Positions 51,701 to 63,494 are shown, counted from the first letter of the stretch. The stretch: 64,000 bases of DNA from Janthinobacterium lividum (GCF_011601275.1 NZ_JAAOLY010000012.1:62001-126000), one strand, 5' to 3'. Numbers and translations are program-made. Notes: generated by a model from the sequence alone, not told the origin.

Positions 51701-53029
51701 GCAGCGCCTCCTTCTGGTGCCGCACCAGCGGCGAGAGCACGTATTCGATCACCCTGCGCGTCCCCGTGCGGATTTCCGCGCGCACGGCCATGCCGGCCGA
51801 CAGCGGCACCAATCTGCCATCGATGACGATGGACGGCTGCCGCAGCGTGATTTTCACGGCATACACAAGGCCCTTCTTTTCATCCTCGACGGCGTCGCGC
51901 GAGACGCTGCTGACGACGGCCGGCACGGTGCCATACTTGGTGTAATCGAAGGCGTCGACCTTGATGGCCACCGCCTGGCCCGGCTGCACGAAGCCGACGT
52001 CGCGGTTTTCCAGCACGGCGTCGATTTCCAGCTTGCCCTGGCGCGGCACGATCTGCATCAGCGCCTGCGCGGCCGGCACGACGCCGCCCACCGTGTGCAG
52101 CGTCAGCTGCTGCACCGTGCCGTCGACGGGCGCCGTCAGGCGCAGCAGGCTGCCGCGGGCGCCGGCGCGGCGCGCATCCTGGCCGCTGGCCGCCGCCACC
52201 CTTGCCCCTTCCGTCAGCGCATCGTAGGCGTCCTTGCGCGTCTGCGCCACCAGGGCCGCACGCTCGCTGCGGGCCGACGCCAGCTGGCCGGCCAGGTCGA
52301 TGCGCGCCTGTTCCTTTTCCAGCCACGCATGTTCGGCCACGTCGCGCGTGGCCAGCAGCGCCCGGTAATCGCCGGCCCGCTGGGCCGCCAGCGGCAGCGC
52401 CTGGGCATAGCGGGCGATCTCGCCATCGAGATGCGCGAGCCTGGCGCGGAAATTCGCGTACTGGCCATCGAGATGGCCCTGCGCTTCCTCGCGCTGGGCG
52501 ACAGACGCACCGTCGGGCGCCGCCAGCTTGGGCAGCGTCAAGCTGTCGATGGCGGCGATCAGCGCGCGCGAGCGGGCCATTTGCAGCGCGGCCGCCACGG
52601 CGTCGCCGGCCGCCTTGTCGCGCTCGGCGTCCGGGCCGCGGCTGTCGAGTTCCACGAGAAGCTGGCCCGCCTTCACTGCCTGCCCCTCGCGCACGTGCAA
52701 GGCACTGACGGCCGCCACGTCGACGGAGGCGATGGTCTTGGTGTTACCGGACGGAATGATCTTGCCGGCCGCATTGACGATGATGTCGACCTGGCCGAAG
52801 ACCGCCCACAGCACGACACAGCCGGCCAGCAGCATCAGCACCCGGGCCGTCAGGCGCAGCGAGGGCGACACGGGCCGCTCCTGCAGCGCCAGCGCGGCTG
52901 GCAGGAAAGCCGCCTCGTCTTCGCTGAGTACGGGGCCGCTCAAGGCCGCGCGGTTACGCCAGCTGTGCCGCAGCACCTGGGCGTAACGTTGCAACAGCTC
53001 GCCATACGCGGCCAGACGGTGGCCGGCGC

Positions 53030-53033
<4 letters not shown>
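51690..53033 (-). CDS. HlyD-family membrane fusion protein
   Basis: The 447-residue periplasmic adaptor has one membrane helix at about 67-87 ('VLMLLAGCVVLWAVFGQVDI'). The lipoyl/barrel pair has 'AVKAGQLLVELDSRG' near 118 and 'LRLTAPVDGTVQQL' near 296, linked by long coiled coils (about 140-280). It bridges the ABC transporter and the TolC-type channel. It overlaps the ATPase stop by 4 bases. Confidence 0.92.
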
Positions 53034-55216
<2,183 letters not shown>

Positions 55217-55306
55217 CGGGCAATATCAGAGATTCAATGGCGCAGCCAGGCCGGCGCTGGTCGCCCCGGTCCGGCTGCGTGAGGGTGGATCTAGTTACTC
55301 AACGGT

Positions 55307-58300
55307 TTAATGCGCCGCCGCCAGCTGGAGCTGCATCGACGGATTGCCTTGGCCTGACCATGGCGCCGACGCGGCCGCCGGCACGGCAAAGCCGGCCAGC
55401 GCTTGCACCAGCTGCGCGGAATCGGCCTGCCAGCCGCCGAAGCCGCCCTGGCTGACGGCAAGCGCTTGTTGCGCAGCGCGCCAGTTCTGCGCCAGCACCG
55501 GCGCCAGGATGGCGGCCGTGCCTGCAGGCAAGGTCAGCTGGCCGGCCGGTGGCGGCGTCAGGCCCGCCATCGCCTGCACGAGCTTTTGTACATCGCTGCC
55601 CAGCAAGACGCGGCCATCGGCCATGCGGAATTCCTCGATGCGCCGCCCCGCGCTCTCATACCAGCCCGTGACGGTGACCTTGTCGCCGGTGCCGATGGTG
55701 CTCACTTCCAGCGCCGTGCCCGCCTGGCGGAACCACAGCTGCTCGGCGCTGACGCCGGCCAGGAAAGAGACGATATCGCGGCTGCCCGCCTCGTCCGCCT
55801 CGGAAATGGTGTCGGCGCCGTCGCCGCGGGCAAAGAGATAGGTATCGTTGCCCAGCGCACCGGACAGCGCATCATCGCCCTTACCCCCTTGCAAGATATC
55901 GTTGCCCAGGCCGCCGGCGAGGATGTTCCTGAGCTCATTGCCGGTGAGCACATCATCGAACTTGCTGCCGATGACCGCGTTGAAGTTGGCCAGCACGTCG
56001 ACGCCGGCGCGCGCCACCAGCGCACTGCCAATGGGGGCGAAGGCCGCCGTCACGCCAGAAGTGGCATTGGCGTAAGTGAGCAGGTTGCCTGGTCCACCGC
56101 CGTCGAGCACATTGCCGCCCGGCGTGGTGACATGAAAGGCGTTGCCGGTGTAGGCGCTGCCCGTCACCGTCAGGCCGGCGGCGGCCAAGTGCACGATCTC
56201 GACATTGTCGGCCACCGTGTAGTTGACGCTGGTGTACACGGTATCGCTGCCGCCATTGCCCGATTCGGCGATGAAGTCGCCGCCGTGGTTGACGTAATAC
56301 GTGTCATTGCCGCCCAGCCCTTCCATCAGGTCGGCGCCAGCCGTGCCGGTGAGGATGTCGGCGCCCGCCGTGCCGGTAAAGGTTTGGCCGGTAGGCTGCG
56401 TGGGGCCGTTGAAGTGCCAGGCCTGGGCCAGCGCGGGCGCCAGGACGGCGGCCGTGCCGGCCGGCAGGGTCAGTTGGCCCAGCGGCGGCGGCGTCAGGTT
56501 CGCCATCGCCTGCACCAGCAGCTGCACGTCGGCGCCGCGCATGACGTGGCCGGCGGCCGTGCGGAATTCCTCGATGTTCGGCACGGCCGCATTCCAGGCG
56601 CGGATGGTGATCTTGTCCGTGGTTCCGATGGTGCTCACCTCCAGGTCGGCGCCCACCTTGCGGAACCACAGCTGGTCGATGTTGACGCCGGCCAGGAAGG
56701 CGATGGTGTCGTAATTGGCATCGGCGGACAGCTCGGCGATGACGTCGGCGCCGTCGCCACGGGCAAAGATATAGGTATCGTCGCCCAGGCCGCCCGTCAG
56801 CACATCGTCGCCCTTGCCGCCTTGCAAGGTGTCGTTGCCGAGGCCGCCCATCATGGTGTTGGCCAGTTCGTTACCGGACAGCACGTCGTCATAGCCGCTG
56901 CCCGTGACGCCGGAAATATTCACCAGCACGTCGCTGCCCGGGCGGGCCGCGTGGGATTCGTTGATGGAGACGATGCTGGCCGTCGCGCCCGCCTTGGAAC
57001 CCGCATAGGTGGCCGTGCTGTTGGTGCCGGTGCCGCGCAGCACGTTGCCGCCGCCGACATCGACGTGGAACACGTTGTCATTGCCGTTGCCCGTCACCGT
57101 CAGGCCGGCGGCGGCCACATGCATCTCTTCGACGTTGGCGGCCAGGGTGTAATCGACCGTGGCATACACGGTGTCGCGTCCGCCGCCTGCCTGCTCGATC
57201 ACCACGTCGCCGCTGTGGTTGACGTAATACGTGTCGTCGCCAGCCAGGCCCGCCATCACGTCGGCGCCCGCCGTGCCCTGGATGATGTCCGGATTCGCCG
57301 TGCCGGTGAAGACGCCATTGCCTGGCTGAGACGGTCCTTCCGTGCGCCAGTTCTGCGCCAGCACTGGCGCCAGGGCGGCGGCGGTCGCCGCTGGCAGGGT
57401 CAGCTGGCCAAGCGGCGGCAGCGACAGGCCCGCCATCGCCTGCACCAGTTTTTGCACGTCGCTGCCCAGCAATACGCGGCCATCGGCCGTGCGGAATTCC
57501 TGGATGCGCGGCACCGTGCCGGAAAACCAGCCATTGATGGTGATCTTGTCGGCCGTGCCGATGGTGCTCACTTCCAGGGTGGCGCCGACCTGGCGGAACC
57601 ACAGCTGGTCGGCGCTGACGCCGGCGAGGAAGGACACGACGTTGCGGCTGCCCGCCTCTTCCGTCTCGACGATGAGGTCGGCGCCGTCGCCACGGGCAAA
57701 AATATACGTGTCGTCGCCCTGCATGCCGGACAGCGTGTCATCGCCCTTGCCGCCACGCAAGATATCGTTGCCGTAGCTGCCGACAAGGACGTTCTTCAGG
57801 TCATTACCCGTCAGAACATCGTCGAATTTGCTGCCGACGATGTTGGCGATATTGAGCAGCACGTCGCTGCCGGGAGGCGCCGTTTGAGGGGCGTTCGGGC
57901 CTGCCAATGCCACCGCCGTCACGCCGGTGCCGGAACCGATATAGGTGACCGTGTTGCCCGCGCCGCCGCCATCGAGCCGGTTGCCGCCGGCCATGTCGAC
58001 GAAGAACACATTATTGGTATTCGCGCCGCCCGTCACCGTCAGGCCGGCAGCGGTCAGGTGCACGTTCTCGACGTTGTCGGACAAGGTGTAATCGACGCTG
58101 GTGTAGACGGTATCGGTGCCGCCGTTGGCCAGCTCGACGATCACGTCGCCGCCGTGATTGACATGATAGGTATCGTCGCCGGCCAGGCCTTCGAGCACGT
58201 CGGCGCCCGTGGTGCCGGTGAGCACATCGGCGTTCGGCGTGCCCACGAAGCGCTGGGCGGCGGCGGAACTGTTCAGGTAAGCGTCGATGGCGGAGACGCT

Positions 58301-58327
58301 GGAGCCAGATGCATTGTTTTCAGTCAT
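55307..58327 (-). CDS. RTX calcium-binding secreted protein with three tandem modules
   Basis: The 1006-residue protein lacks a signal peptide and is very rich in Gly, Asp, Asn, Thr and Ala, as type I secretion substrates are. Three modules of about 310 residues start at Phe27, Phe340 and Phe650 ('F(V/T)GT.NAD/GADV...'). Each holds 'GLAGDDTYYVNH', 'GNDILRGGKGDDTLSG' type RTX nonapeptides and a 'DQLWFRQVGATLEVSTIGT' segment like the haemolysin-type calcium-binding related domain. After the third copy comes a low-complexity tail ending 'MQLQLAAAH'. No enzymatic or toxin domain is seen. The start at 58327 follows AGGAAACTGCAAC; the longer upstream frame is not protein-like. It is the first gene of the secretion operon. 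Confidence 0.9.
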   Translation of the reverse strand: MTENNASGSSVSAIDAYLNSSAAAQRFVGTPNADVLTGTTGADVLEGLAGDDTYHVNHGGDVIVELANGGTDTVYTSVDYTLSDNVENVHLTAAGLTVTGGANTNNVFFVDMAGGNRLDGGGAGNTVTYIGSGTGVTAVALAGPNAPQTAPPGSDVLLNIANIVGSKFDDVLTGNDLKNVLVGSYGNDILRGGKGDDTLSGMQGDDTYIFARGDGADLIVETEEAGSRNVVSFLAGVSADQLWFRQVGATLEVSTIGTADKITINGWFSGTVPRIQEFRTADGRVLLGSDVQKLVQAMAGLSLPPLGQLTLPAATAAALAPVLAQNWRTEGPSQPGNGVFTGTANPDIIQGTAGADVMAGLAGDDTYYVNHSGDVVIEQAGGGRDTVYATVDYTLAANVEEMHVAAAGLTVTGNGNDNVFHVDVGGGNVLRGTGTNSTATYAGSKAGATASIVSINESHAARPGSDVLVNISGVTGSGYDDVLSGNELANTMMGGLGNDTLQGGKGDDVLTGGLGDDTYIFARGDGADVIAELSADANYDTIAFLAGVNIDQLWFRKVGADLEVSTIGTTDKITIRAWNAAVPNIEEFRTAAGHVMRGADVQLLVQAMANLTPPPLGQLTLPAGTAAVLAPALAQAWHFNGPTQPTGQTFTGTAGADILTGTAGADLMEGLGGNDTYYVNHGGDFIAESGNGGSDTVYTSVNYTVADNVEIVHLAAAGLTVTGSAYTGNAFHVTTPGGNVLDGGGPGNLLTYANATSGVTAAFAPIGSALVARAGVDVLANFNAVIGSKFDDVLTGNELRNILAGGLGNDILQGGKGDDALSGALGNDTYLFARGDGADTISEADEAGSRDIVSFLAGVSAEQLWFRQAGTALEVSTIGTGDKVTVTGWYESAGRRIEEFRMADGRVLLGSDVQKLVQAMAGLTPPPAGQLTLPAGTAAILAPVLAQNWRAAQQALAVSQGGFGGWQADSAQLVQALAGFAVPAAASAPWSGQGNPSMQLQLAAAH
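55460..58249 (-). repeat. three tandem ~930-base coding repeats in the RTX gene
   Basis: Module 1 is 58249-57311, module 2 is 57310-56381 and module 3 is 56380 to about 55460. They align over their full length at protein level, with the RTX cores and the 'FARGDGAD', 'DQLWFR', 'STIGT' and 'PPLGQLTLPA' stretches repeated. The third module is followed by a unique tail. Confidence 0.85.
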
Positions 58328-58368
58328 GTTGCAGTTTCCTGTCCTTAAACTTAAAACCAAGATCGAAT

Positions 58369-58388
58369 ATGCCGGCGCAAGCCGGCAT
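58369..58388. promoter_or_regulatory. hairpin in the RTX 5' leader
   Basis: ATGCCGGC (58369-58376) and GCCGGCAT (58381-58388) form a perfect 8-bp stem with a GCAA loop, 42 bases upstream of the RTX start. A second repeat (58464-58487) lies further up. The 310-base gap 58328-58637 holds no gene. Confidence 0.45.
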
Positions 58389-58463
58389 GCAAGGCAAAAG
58401 TCCCGGCCGCCTCCACCTGCAGTCCAAGGTGCACCTTCAACGGTCCGGCACTTTCGGCGCATG

Positions 58464-58487
58464 GACGGCGCGCGTTTGAGCGCCGTC
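58464..58487. promoter_or_regulatory. second inverted repeat upstream of the RTX gene
   Basis: GACGGCGC (58464-58471) and GCGCCGTC (58480-58487) form an 8-bp stem with an 8-base spacer. It may be an operator or end of the leader. AT-richer sequence with possible promoter content begins beyond it toward the serine hydrolase. Confidence 0.4.
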
Positions 58488-58646
58488 TCGCATGCACGCC
58501 TTAATGACGCGCAATCGGGACAGGCACTGTTATTTGTCATGCAAATGTCACACTGTATGGAAGAAAGAAGAGGAGATTTTTGCCAAGTTTTTTCTGTCAC
58601 CGTTGAACCATTGTGCGAGAATGCCCCTCCCCCCTGGATGGTGCGC

Positions 58647-59789
58647 ATGATGACCAAACTCGCCGCAAGCATCACTGTAATGACACTGCTGCTGGCAGCT
58701 TGCAAGCCTGCAGCCACGGCACCTGCGCACGACATTCCTGCGGCAATGCGCCAGACCGCAACCACGCTGCTGCAGTCGAAGTTACTGCACGCGACCTCGA
58801 TTGCCGTCGTTTATCGCGGCAAGGAATTCATTCTGCATCAAGGCGAGCTGGAGACCGGCAAAGCCAATCCGCCGAACGATACAACCCTGTATGAAATCGG
58901 CTCAGTCAGCAAAACTTTTGCCGGCCTGCTACTGGCGAACGCCGTGCTTGATGGAAAGGCGGCGCTCGACGATCCCATACAAACCTACCTGGCGGACGCC
59001 TACCCGAACCTGCAGTCGCAGGGGCAGCCAGTGCGCTTGCGCCATTTGATCACGCACACCAGCACCATGCCGGGCATGCTACCATTGCAGGTGAACACCA
59101 TATTGCAGGATTTCACGGCACACGCCACGCCGGCAAAGCTCAATGCGGCCTACGCCAACTACGGACAACAGCAATTCTGGCAGGACTTGCATAAAGTCAA
59201 CATCAAGGGTCCGCTAGGCAAGGACTACGCCTATTCCAGCGCCGGTACCGAACTCATTGCGCACACGTTGGAAACAATCTACGCCATGCCGTATGAAGTC
59301 CTGCTCACGCAATTCCTCGCGCGCGAAGCCGGCATGCACGATACCCGGCTGAGAATCGCAGCCGGGGATGCCAGCCGGCTGGCTCCCGGCTACCACAGCG
59401 ACAATCCCGTCATCACGACACCGATGCCGCAACTGCCCTGGGGGGCGGCCGGCAACCTGAAGTCGACCATGCCCGATATGGCGAAGTACCTGCGGCTGCA
59501 ATTGAGCGCCCATCCCGCGGTCGCCGAATCGCACAAGCCGCTGGTGCGCTTTCAGGATGACTTCAGCATTGGCTATTTCTGGAACATCGGCAGCAATCGC
59601 CAGTTGGGCACGCATTATGTACACCATGGCGGCGTGCCGCGTGCGCAAAGCTACGCTTACGTCGTTCCTCAATTTCAGCTTGGGGTCTTCATCATCACCA
59701 ACCAGAGCGGCAACGCGACCGCCGGCGCCATGGAAAGCGCGCTGGCGCATATTTTCGACACAGTGGAATCCATGGAAAGCGCGAAATAG
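58647..59789 (+). CDS. lipoprotein serine hydrolase (class C beta-lactamase-like)
   Basis: The 380-residue protein has a lipobox 'LLLAAC' with Cys19 and the catalytic Ser86-x-x-Lys89 in 'GSVSKTF'. 'YAYSSAG' stands as the Tyr motif and 'HHGG' as the third box. The family includes beta-lactamases, esterases and D-Ala carboxypeptidases; the Tyr motif is YSS instead of YxN, so beta-lactam hydrolysis is uncertain. It is expected in the periplasm attached to a membrane. In-frame ATGs at 58638 and 58650 are alternatives. It is divergent from the RTX gene. Confidence 0.8.
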   Translation: MMTKLAASITVMTLLLAACKPAATAPAHDIPAAMRQTATTLLQSKLLHATSIAVVYRGKEFILHQGELETGKANPPNDTTLYEIGSVSKTFAGLLLANAVLDGKAALDDPIQTYLADAYPNLQSQGQPVRLRHLITHTSTMPGMLPLQVNTILQDFTAHATPAKLNAAYANYGQQQFWQDLHKVNIKGPLGKDYAYSSAGTELIAHTLETIYAMPYEVLLTQFLAREAGMHDTRLRIAAGDASRLAPGYHSDNPVITTPMPQLPWGAAGNLKSTMPDMAKYLRLQLSAHPAVAESHKPLVRFQDDFSIGYFWNIGSNRQLGTHYVHHGGVPRAQSYAYVVPQFQLGVFIITNQSGNATAGAMESALAHIFDTVESMESAK

Positions 59790-59832
59790 GCCGTCAACCA
59801 TGCAAATAGCGCCAGAGTTTGGGAGATGGTGC

Positions 59833-60477
59833 TTATTTGCCGGGCGCCGCGCCCTGCAAGGCGCGCAAGGCGGCCATGCGTGAGGAAAATCGTGCGAGCG
59901 CGTCGTCCAGCGCCAGGCCCGGCCGACTGGCGGCGAAACCGGCCCAGGCTGGCGCGTGGCGCGCCGCCTCATTCCTGCCATGCTGGCCATCGAGATAGGC
60001 AATGGCCGCCATCGCTTGCTCCTGATCAAAGTGCAGCTTCGGCTGGCACAAGTAATATTCAAGATAGCGGTGCAGGTAGTCGCGGCTGGCTGGCGTGTCG
60101 AAAGCGGCCAGCGCCAAACAATACGCGCTGCCCGCGTAGCAGACCTCGCTGGCCAGCAGCAGGCCGCCCAACTGGTCCGTGAACGCGGACTGCCCGGTCA
60201 ATGCGGCCAGGTAGGCGCCCGCCGTGCGGCTGCGCCAGTCGAATTGCCCCAGCAGGCGGGCGATGACGGTGGCGTCGGCCAGCACCAGCCGGGCCACGCA
60301 CGCCTGCGCCTGGGGCTGGTGCAAGCCCATGTACAGGGGACGCACCCATTCATCGCGCAAGGCCGCCGTCAGCGGTTCCTGCCATGTTACCGTGGGCACG
60401 GCAAACGGGTGGTCGTGGCGCACGGTGGCGCCAGCCACATGCAACTGAATAAATGTCAGGGAAGCGTCCTGCGTCAT
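59833..60477 (-). CDS. DUF6000-like protein
   Basis: The 214-residue protein shows 'VIARLLGQFDWRSRTAGAYLAAL', 'LLLASEVCYAGSAYCLALAAFDTPASRDYL' and 'FDQEQAMAAIAYLDGQHG', which I recall from the DUF6000 family, of unknown function, often linked to immunity or stress genes. No signal peptide. Start at 'MTQDASLTF'; the open frame continues further upstream through the LysR gene in another frame. It lies 3 bases downstream of the LysR gene on the same strand. Confidence 0.65.
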   Translation of the reverse strand: MTQDASLTFIQLHVAGATVRHDHPFAVPTVTWQEPLTAALRDEWVRPLYMGLHQPQAQACVARLVLADATVIARLLGQFDWRSRTAGAYLAALTGQSAFTDQLGGLLLASEVCYAGSAYCLALAAFDTPASRDYLHRYLEYYLCQPKLHFDQEQAMAAIAYLDGQHGRNEAARHAPAWAGFAASRPGLALDDALARFSSRMAALRALQGAAPGK

Positions 60478-60479
60478 GG

Positions 60480-61367
60480 TCAAGCTCCAAAAGTTTGATC
60501 CTGCAACTGCTCCACGAGGAAATCGATGAATACGCGCAAGCGCGGCGGCAGGTGGCGGCTGGCTGGCCACAGCAGCCAGAATGCCGTGCGCGCCTGCGTA
60601 TGCTCGTCCAGCAGCGAGACCAGATGCCCAGCCGCCAGCTCGCGCTGCACGGCAAATGCAGGCAGGTAGGCGATGCCCTGCCCCTGCACGGCCAGGTAGA
60701 TGCGCATTTCCACGCTGTTGCACACCATGCCGGGCGCCGGCTGGGCAGCCTCGTCCATCAGCGGCCACTGTTCCAAACGGCCCGTGGCGGGAAAGCGGTA
60801 ATCGAGGCGCGCGTGCCGCATCAGTTCGGCCCCATCGGCGGGCTGGCCGTGGCGCGCCAAGTAGGCGGGCGACGCCACCAGCAGGCGGCGGAAGGTGCAC
60901 AGTTTGCGCCGCATCAAGCTTGAATCGGCCAGCTCGCCCGTGCGCACGGCCGCGTCAAAGCCGTCGCTGACGATGTTGACCATGGCGTCGGAAAAATCGA
61001 GGTCGAGTTCGATGGCGGGATAGGCTTGCATGAACGCGCCGATGGTCGCTTCGAACAGGCCGCTGTAGCGTGGCAGGCTGATGCGCAGGCGGCCGCTGGG
61101 CGCGCCACCCGATTCGCCCAGCTCACGCTCGGCCGCTTCCACTTCCGCCAGGATGCGCTTGCAGCGCTGCAGGAATTTTTCCCCTTCCGCCGTCAGCGCC
61201 AGGTGCCGCGTGCTGCGCTGGAACAGGCGCGCGCCGAGCCGCGCTTCCATGCGGGCCACGCTCTTGCCCACGGCCGACGATGACAGGCCCAGCAGCCGGC
61301 CCGTGGCCGAAAAACTGCCGCTGTCAGCCACCTGCACGAACATGGCGATGCCACCCAAGCTATCCAT
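60480..61367 (-). CDS. LysR-family transcription regulator
   Basis: The 295-residue regulator has an N-terminal winged helix ('FVQVADSGSFSATGRLLGLSSSAVGKSVARMEARLGARLF') and a C-terminal co-inducer domain. The start at 61367 follows GGAG (six bases). It is divergent from the MFS transporter gene with 109 bases between, the classical arrangement in which the regulator controls both. The inducer is not predictable. Confidence 0.93.
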   Translation of the reverse strand: MDSLGGIAMFVQVADSGSFSATGRLLGLSSSAVGKSVARMEARLGARLFQRSTRHLALTAEGEKFLQRCKRILAEVEAAERELGESGGAPSGRLRISLPRYSGLFEATIGAFMQAYPAIELDLDFSDAMVNIVSDGFDAAVRTGELADSSLMRRKLCTFRRLLVASPAYLARHGQPADGAELMRHARLDYRFPATGRLEQWPLMDEAAQPAPGMVCNSVEMRIYLAVQGQGIAYLPAFAVQRELAAGHLVSLLDEHTQARTAFWLLWPASRHLPPRLRVFIDFLVEQLQDQTFGA

Positions 61368-61382
61368 GCGAACTCCATTAAA

Positions 61383-61437
61383 GACATTCATGTCCGATAT
61401 GTTGATCAGTTTAGCCCATTTTTCTTCAATGATGGGC
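61383..61437. promoter_or_regulatory. candidate LysR operator region
   Basis: The LysR/MFS gap holds two dyads. GACAT-TC-ATGTC (61383-61394) is a perfect 5-bp inverted repeat. GCCCAT-N12-ATGGGC (61414-61437) has 6-bp arms. Either could be the regulator's site, typical in size for LysR proteins. No -35/-10 pair was fixed. Confidence 0.4.
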
Positions 61438-61476
61438 GCGCCATACTCGCCCCTCTTTCTTTTATATCCGACACCC

Positions 61477-62976
61477 ATGTCCTCTTCCTCACGTCTTTCA
61501 CTCCCGCTGCAAGTGCTGGCCGCTTGCCTGACGGGCTTGCTCATTCCCCTGTGCTTCACGGGCCCGGCCGTGGCCCTGCCCGCCCTCGGCGCCGAATTGC
61601 ACGGCAGCGCCGCCGCACTGAACTGGGTCATCAATGCGTATATCCTCAGCTATGGCAGTGCCATGATGGTGGCCGGCAGCCTGACGGACGTGCTGGGACG
61701 GCGCCGCGTCTGGCTGGCGGGGCTGGCGCTGTTCTGCGTGGCGACCCTGTCCATCGCCCACGCGCCATCGGTGGCATGGATCGCCGCCCTGCGCTTCGTG
61801 CAGGGCCTGGGCGGCGCGGCCGCGTTCGCCGCCGCCATGTCCTCGCTGGCGCCATTGTTCCACGGCGCGGCGCGCAGCCGCGTGATGAGCGTGCTGGGCA
61901 CGACGTTCGGCCTGGGCCTGGCCTTCGGTCCGCTGGCGGCCGGCACCATGCTGGCGCTGGCCCGCTGGCCCGCCATCTTTTATGCCACGGCCGTGCTGGG
62001 CGCCATTGGCATGCTGCTGGTATGGGTCAGCGTGCCGGCCGATCCGGCGCGCGGCCAGGGCCGGCTGGACTGGCCTGGCGCCATCAGCTTCAGCGCCGCG
62101 CTGGGCCTGCTGACCCTGGGCATGCTGCTGGCGCCCGAACACGGCTGGCGCAACGGCGCCGTGCTACTGTCCGTTGCGGCATCCGTGCTGCTGTTCCTCG
62201 CCTTTGTCGCGATCGAGCGCAGGACGGCACGGCCCATGCTGGATTTGTCGCTGTTCCGCCAGCGCCGCTTTGTCGCCGTGCAGGTGCTGGCCGCCTCGCC
62301 CGCCTTCCTGTTCATCGTGCTCATCGTCATGCTGCCGGGGCGCTTCATCGGCATCGACAACATGTCCGCGCTGGCGGCGGGCCGTTTAATGATCGCCCTG
62401 GCCGCGCCGCTGCTGCTCGTGCCCATGCTGGCGGCGCTGCTGTCGCGCCGGATCGGCGTCGATGCCCTGTGTGCGGCGGGGCTGCTGCTGGCCGCGGCAG
62501 GCCTGGCCTGGCTGGCGCAAGTGCTGGGCCATGGCGGCACCGCGGCGCTGGCCGGCCCCCTGCTGATGATCGGCGTGGGCATCGGCTTGCCGTGGGGCTT
62601 GATGGATGGCATGGCCCTGAGCGTGGTGGAAACGGCGCGGGCCGGCATGGCGACGGGCATCTTCAATACCGTGCGCGTCAGCGCCGACGGGGTGGCGCTG
62701 GCCCTGGCGGGCTCCTTGTTGGCCAGCCTGATCGGCGCAGGCCTGGCGCGGCAACTGCCGGCCGATTTACCGGTGCTGGCCGCCGCCAGCCGCGCCGCAC
62801 TCGGCGATATCGGGCAGGCGACACAGCTGCTGGGCGGCCAGGAAGCGCTGCTGCGCGCCAGCTATGACGCCGCCTTCCGCCAGTTGCTGGTCGGTCTGGC
62901 GGCGCTGGCCGTGGCGCTGGCGGCGCTCGTGCCGTATTTGCTTCGGAATGGTGCGACTCAGGTGTCGAGGCCGTAG
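61477..62976 (+). CDS. MFS transporter, DHA2 (14-helix) drug efflux type
   Basis: The 499-residue protein has about fourteen helices. Motifs are 'LNWVINAYILSYGSAMMVAGSLTDVLGRRR' (motif A-like) and 'FVQGLGGAAAFAAAMSSLAPLFHGAARSRVMSVLGTTFGLGLAFGPLAAGTML'. It is expected in the inner membrane as a proton-driven exporter of drugs or metabolites. It is probably controlled by the divergent LysR regulator. Its 3' end overlaps the convergent CPBP-like gene by 19 bases. Confidence 0.9.
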   Translation: MSSSSRLSLPLQVLAACLTGLLIPLCFTGPAVALPALGAELHGSAAALNWVINAYILSYGSAMMVAGSLTDVLGRRRVWLAGLALFCVATLSIAHAPSVAWIAALRFVQGLGGAAAFAAAMSSLAPLFHGAARSRVMSVLGTTFGLGLAFGPLAAGTMLALARWPAIFYATAVLGAIGMLLVWVSVPADPARGQGRLDWPGAISFSAALGLLTLGMLLAPEHGWRNGAVLLSVAASVLLFLAFVAIERRTARPMLDLSLFRQRRFVAVQVLAASPAFLFIVLIVMLPGRFIGIDNMSALAAGRLMIALAAPLLLVPMLAALLSRRIGVDALCAAGLLLAAAGLAWLAQVLGHGGTAALAGPLLMIGVGIGLPWGLMDGMALSVVETARAGMATGIFNTVRVSADGVALALAGSLLASLIGAGLARQLPADLPVLAAASRAALGDIGQATQLLGGQEALLRASYDAAFRQLLVGLAALAVALAALVPYLLRNGATQVSRP

Positions 62977-63494
62977 AACACCGCAATGAGGATGGCGATA
63001 TTGTTGCAGGCGCGCGCAAACGCCGTTGTCGCGTAGGCAACGGCCACGCTGGGGCCGCGGTAGCGCAGGTAGACAAAGCTGAACATGGCGCCCGACCCCA
63101 GCGCGACGATGGCGTGCAGCAAGCCGCCGCTGATGAAATGCACGATGGCCCACAGGATGGCGCCGATAAAAACGCTCAGCTGCCGGCTGGCGCCCAGGCG
63201 CCGGAGGATTTCCAGCGGCAGCAGCTGGCCGAGGAAGGTTTCCAGGATGGGGGAATAGATGACGACCCAGAACACCAGCAGGGGCAGCGACATTTCGCGC
63301 TTGAACTTGGACAGGCCCGTGTGCGCGCCCCAGTATTCGGGCGGCAGCAGCCATTTGGTGAGGAACAGGATGGCAAAGCACAGCATGCAGGTGAGCAAGC
63401 CCCAGCCGAGACCGGCAAGGGCCAGCTGCAGCACGGGCGGCGCCGGTTTGTCGTCGTCCGGGCTGGATAGATCATGGCTGCTGCGCACTTGCAT
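62958..63494 (-). CDS. CPBP-like intramembrane protein with degenerate active site
   Basis: The 178-residue protein has about five membrane helices. The region 'ILETFLGQLLPLEILRRL' occupies the place of the EExxxR metal motif but is altered, while 'AILWAIVHF' keeps the His; 'ARACNN' follows. The family includes CAAX-prenyl and bacteriocin-processing proteases. With the missing Glu pair it may be inactive or have another role. The start at 63494 is chosen for the compact N-terminus; an ATG at 63524 is possible. Confidence 0.55.
   Translation of the reverse strand: MQVRSSHDLSSPDDDKPAPPVLQLALAGLGWGLLTCMLCFAILFLTKWLLPPEYWGAHTGLSKFKREMSLPLLVFWVVIYSPILETFLGQLLPLEILRRLGASRQLSVFIGAILWAIVHFISGGLLHAIVALGSGAMFSFVYLRYRGPSVAVAYATTAFARACNNIAILIAVFYGLDT

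Noticed and set aside
55307-58327. Short regular repeats that could suggest CRISPR
   Set aside because: They are protein-coding RTX repeats with no constant spacer length and no cas genes nearby.
55403-58348. 981-codon open frame on plus, opposite the RTX gene
   Set aside because: It mirrors the repeated RTX coding sequence and has no ribosome site or protein-like composition.
58328-58765. N-terminal extension of the RTX protein from an upstream ATG
   Set aside because: The extra ~146 residues are Cys/Arg-rich and not protein-like, and a good ribosome site lies before 58327.
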